DNA from: Pseudorhodoferax sp965279475 | Lineage (GTDB): Bacteria; Pseudomonadota; Gammaproteobacteria; Burkholderiales; Burkholderiaceae_C | Length of the DNA stretch: 64,000 bases | Reading direction: 5' to 3' | Assembly: GCA_965279475.1 (NCBI GenBank) | Contig: CBDIIA010000003.1 | Span: 992,001-1,056,000, forward strand | Shown: positions 63,262 to 64,000 of the stretch, one piece after another | Position numbering within the stretch: position 1 is the first letter of the stretch | Layout: each line of letters begins with the position of its first letter | Position numbers and translations under genes: made by a program | The notes under the pieces: generated by a model | What the model was told of the DNA's origin: nothing | Seen by the model: the letters and a program-made list of their open reading frames with translations, nothing else | Databases searched by the model: none

Positions 63262-64000
63262 ATGAAGTGGGAAGGCAATCGGGAATCCGACAACGTGGAA
63301 GACCGTCGCGATGACGGCGGCGGAGGTTTCAGCGGAGGCGGTGGCCTGCTGGGCGGGCGCAGCATCGGCATCGGCACGATCGTCGTGGCGCTGGTCGGTG
63401 GCTGGGTGCTGGGCATCAACCCGTTGACCCTGCTCGGCATGCTGAGCGGCGATGGCGGCCCCGCCGTCGTGCAGCAACAGCAGCCGCAAGGCCCTCCCCA
63501 TCGCCCGCCCGCGGACGACCAGATGGCCAAGTTCGTGTCGACCGTGCTCGCCGACACGGAGGATGTCTGGCGCGGCGTTTTTTCGCAGGCCGGCGGAACC
63601 TACAAGGATCCCAGGCTGGTGCTGTTTCGCGGCGCCACCCGCACTGCTTGCGGTCAGGGCCAGGCAGCCATGGGGCCGTTCTACTGCCCGGCCGACCAGA
63701 AGGTCTACATCGACCTGGGTTTCTACGAGACCTTGAAGAACCGTCTGGGCGCTCCCGGCGAATTTGCCCAGGCTTATGTGATCGCCCACGAGGTGGGCCA
63801 CCACGTGCAGAACCTGCTCGGCATCAGCGGTAAGATGGACGAGATGCGCGGTCGGGTCAGCGAAACCCAGTACAACGCGCTGAGCGTGAAGCTGGAGCTG
63901 CAGGCGGACTGTTTTGCCGGCGTCTGGGCCAACAAGGCACAGGAGTCGCGCCAGATCCTGGAAAACGGCGATGTCGAGTCGGCGATGAACGCCGCTGCGA
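63262..64000 (+). CDS. ypfJ: YpfJ-family neutral zinc metallopeptidase (3' end cut)
   Basis: 246 codons are visible before the window ends; usual length is about 290. It has a Gly-rich N-terminus (DDGGGGFSGGGGLLGGR), a single TM helix (IGIGTIVVALVGGWVLG), a Pro/Gln linker, then the metallopeptidase domain with the zinc motif AHEVGHHVQNLLG and ELQADCFAGVWAN supplying the third ligand. GGAGAAGG precedes the ATG at 63262. The substrate is unknown; the E. coli homologue is uncharacterised. Confidence 0.9.
   Translation, partial: MKWEGNRESDNVEDRRDDGGGGFSGGGGLLGGRSIGIGTIVVALVGGWVLGINPLTLLGMLSGDGGPAVVQQQQPQGPPHRPPADDQMAKFVSTVLADTEDVWRGVFSQAGGTYKDPRLVLFRGATRTACGQGQAAMGPFYCPADQKVYIDLGFYETLKNRLGAPGEFAQAYVIAHEVGHHVQNLLGISGKMDEMRGRVSETQYNALSVKLELQADCFAGVWANKAQESRQILENGDVESAMNAAA

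Overview
This is 64 kb of a high-GC, densely coding chromosome. The gene content points to Burkholderiales (Betaproteobacteria), probably the Rubrivivax/Leptothrix/Sphaerotilaceae neighbourhood: form II CO-dehydrogenase-like genes in S-L-M order, three Bug/TctC solute receptors, a PrsT/PEP-CTERM pair, glutaryl-CoA dehydrogenase beside a class III CoA-transferase, and many LysR/AraC regulators. Genus placement is inference. I saw no rRNA, tRNA, IS element, prophage or CRISPR array, and no gene-free stretch longer than 300 bases.

Layout. 1-1.9 kb: two exported proteins on the minus strand (OmpA-domain lipoprotein cut by the window edge; DUF2059-like protein). 2.1-9.8 kb: seven-gene molybdenum hydroxylase operon coxS-coxL-coxM-moxR-VWA-coxG-xdhC. 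9.8-11.3 kb: a 109-bp dispersed repeat, a small membrane protein and queC. 11.4-15.4 kb: prsT and a PEP-CTERM protein with a sigma-54-like promoter. 15.5-19.0 kb: CoA-transferase, gcdH and a divergent LysR gene. 19.0-21.2 kb: LytTR regulator and LytS-type kinase, separated by an AT-rich intergenic region with two dyads, a sigma-54-like promoter and a 21-codon hydrophobic ORF. 21.3-25.5 kb: MacAB-type exporter whose ATPase and permease genes are joined by a repeat-derived 45-codon linker ORF. 25.5-28.4 kb: racemase-like protein, uppP, cupin dioxygenase, SDR.

28.4-34.9 kb is a minus-strand block: a HigBA-type toxin-antitoxin pair, mutS, Anbu proteasome-like peptidase, a divergent MurA paralogue and an alpha/beta hydrolase. 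mutS/anbu and murA-like/hydrolase overlap by ATGA. 35.0-37.7 kb: a minimal flagellar-rod-like protein, a D-serine dehydratase-type PLP enzyme coupled to RidA, and a small exported protein. 37.7-44.1 kb: two Bug receptors, benzoylformate decarboxylase, a cupin, and LysR and AraC regulators. 44.2-58.2 kb is dominated by purine salvage: LysR, a complete BMP-type nucleoside ABC importer, adenine deaminase, a second BMP protein and guanine deaminase, interrupted by a chemoreceptor and a Sel1/lipoprotein pair. 58.2-64 kb: second copy of the 109-bp repeat, PLD lipoprotein, dcd, receiver-cyclase fusion, small membrane protein, ornithine-cyclodeaminase-like enzyme, and a YpfJ-type metallopeptidase cut by the window end.

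The most unusual items are the 109-bp palindromic repeat whose two copies both supply a stop codon between convergent genes, the repeat-built coupling ORF in the exporter operon, the sigma-54/dyad/microprotein region at 19.9-20.1 kb, and the mutS-anbu-murA-like-hydrolase block behind a toxin-antitoxin promoter.
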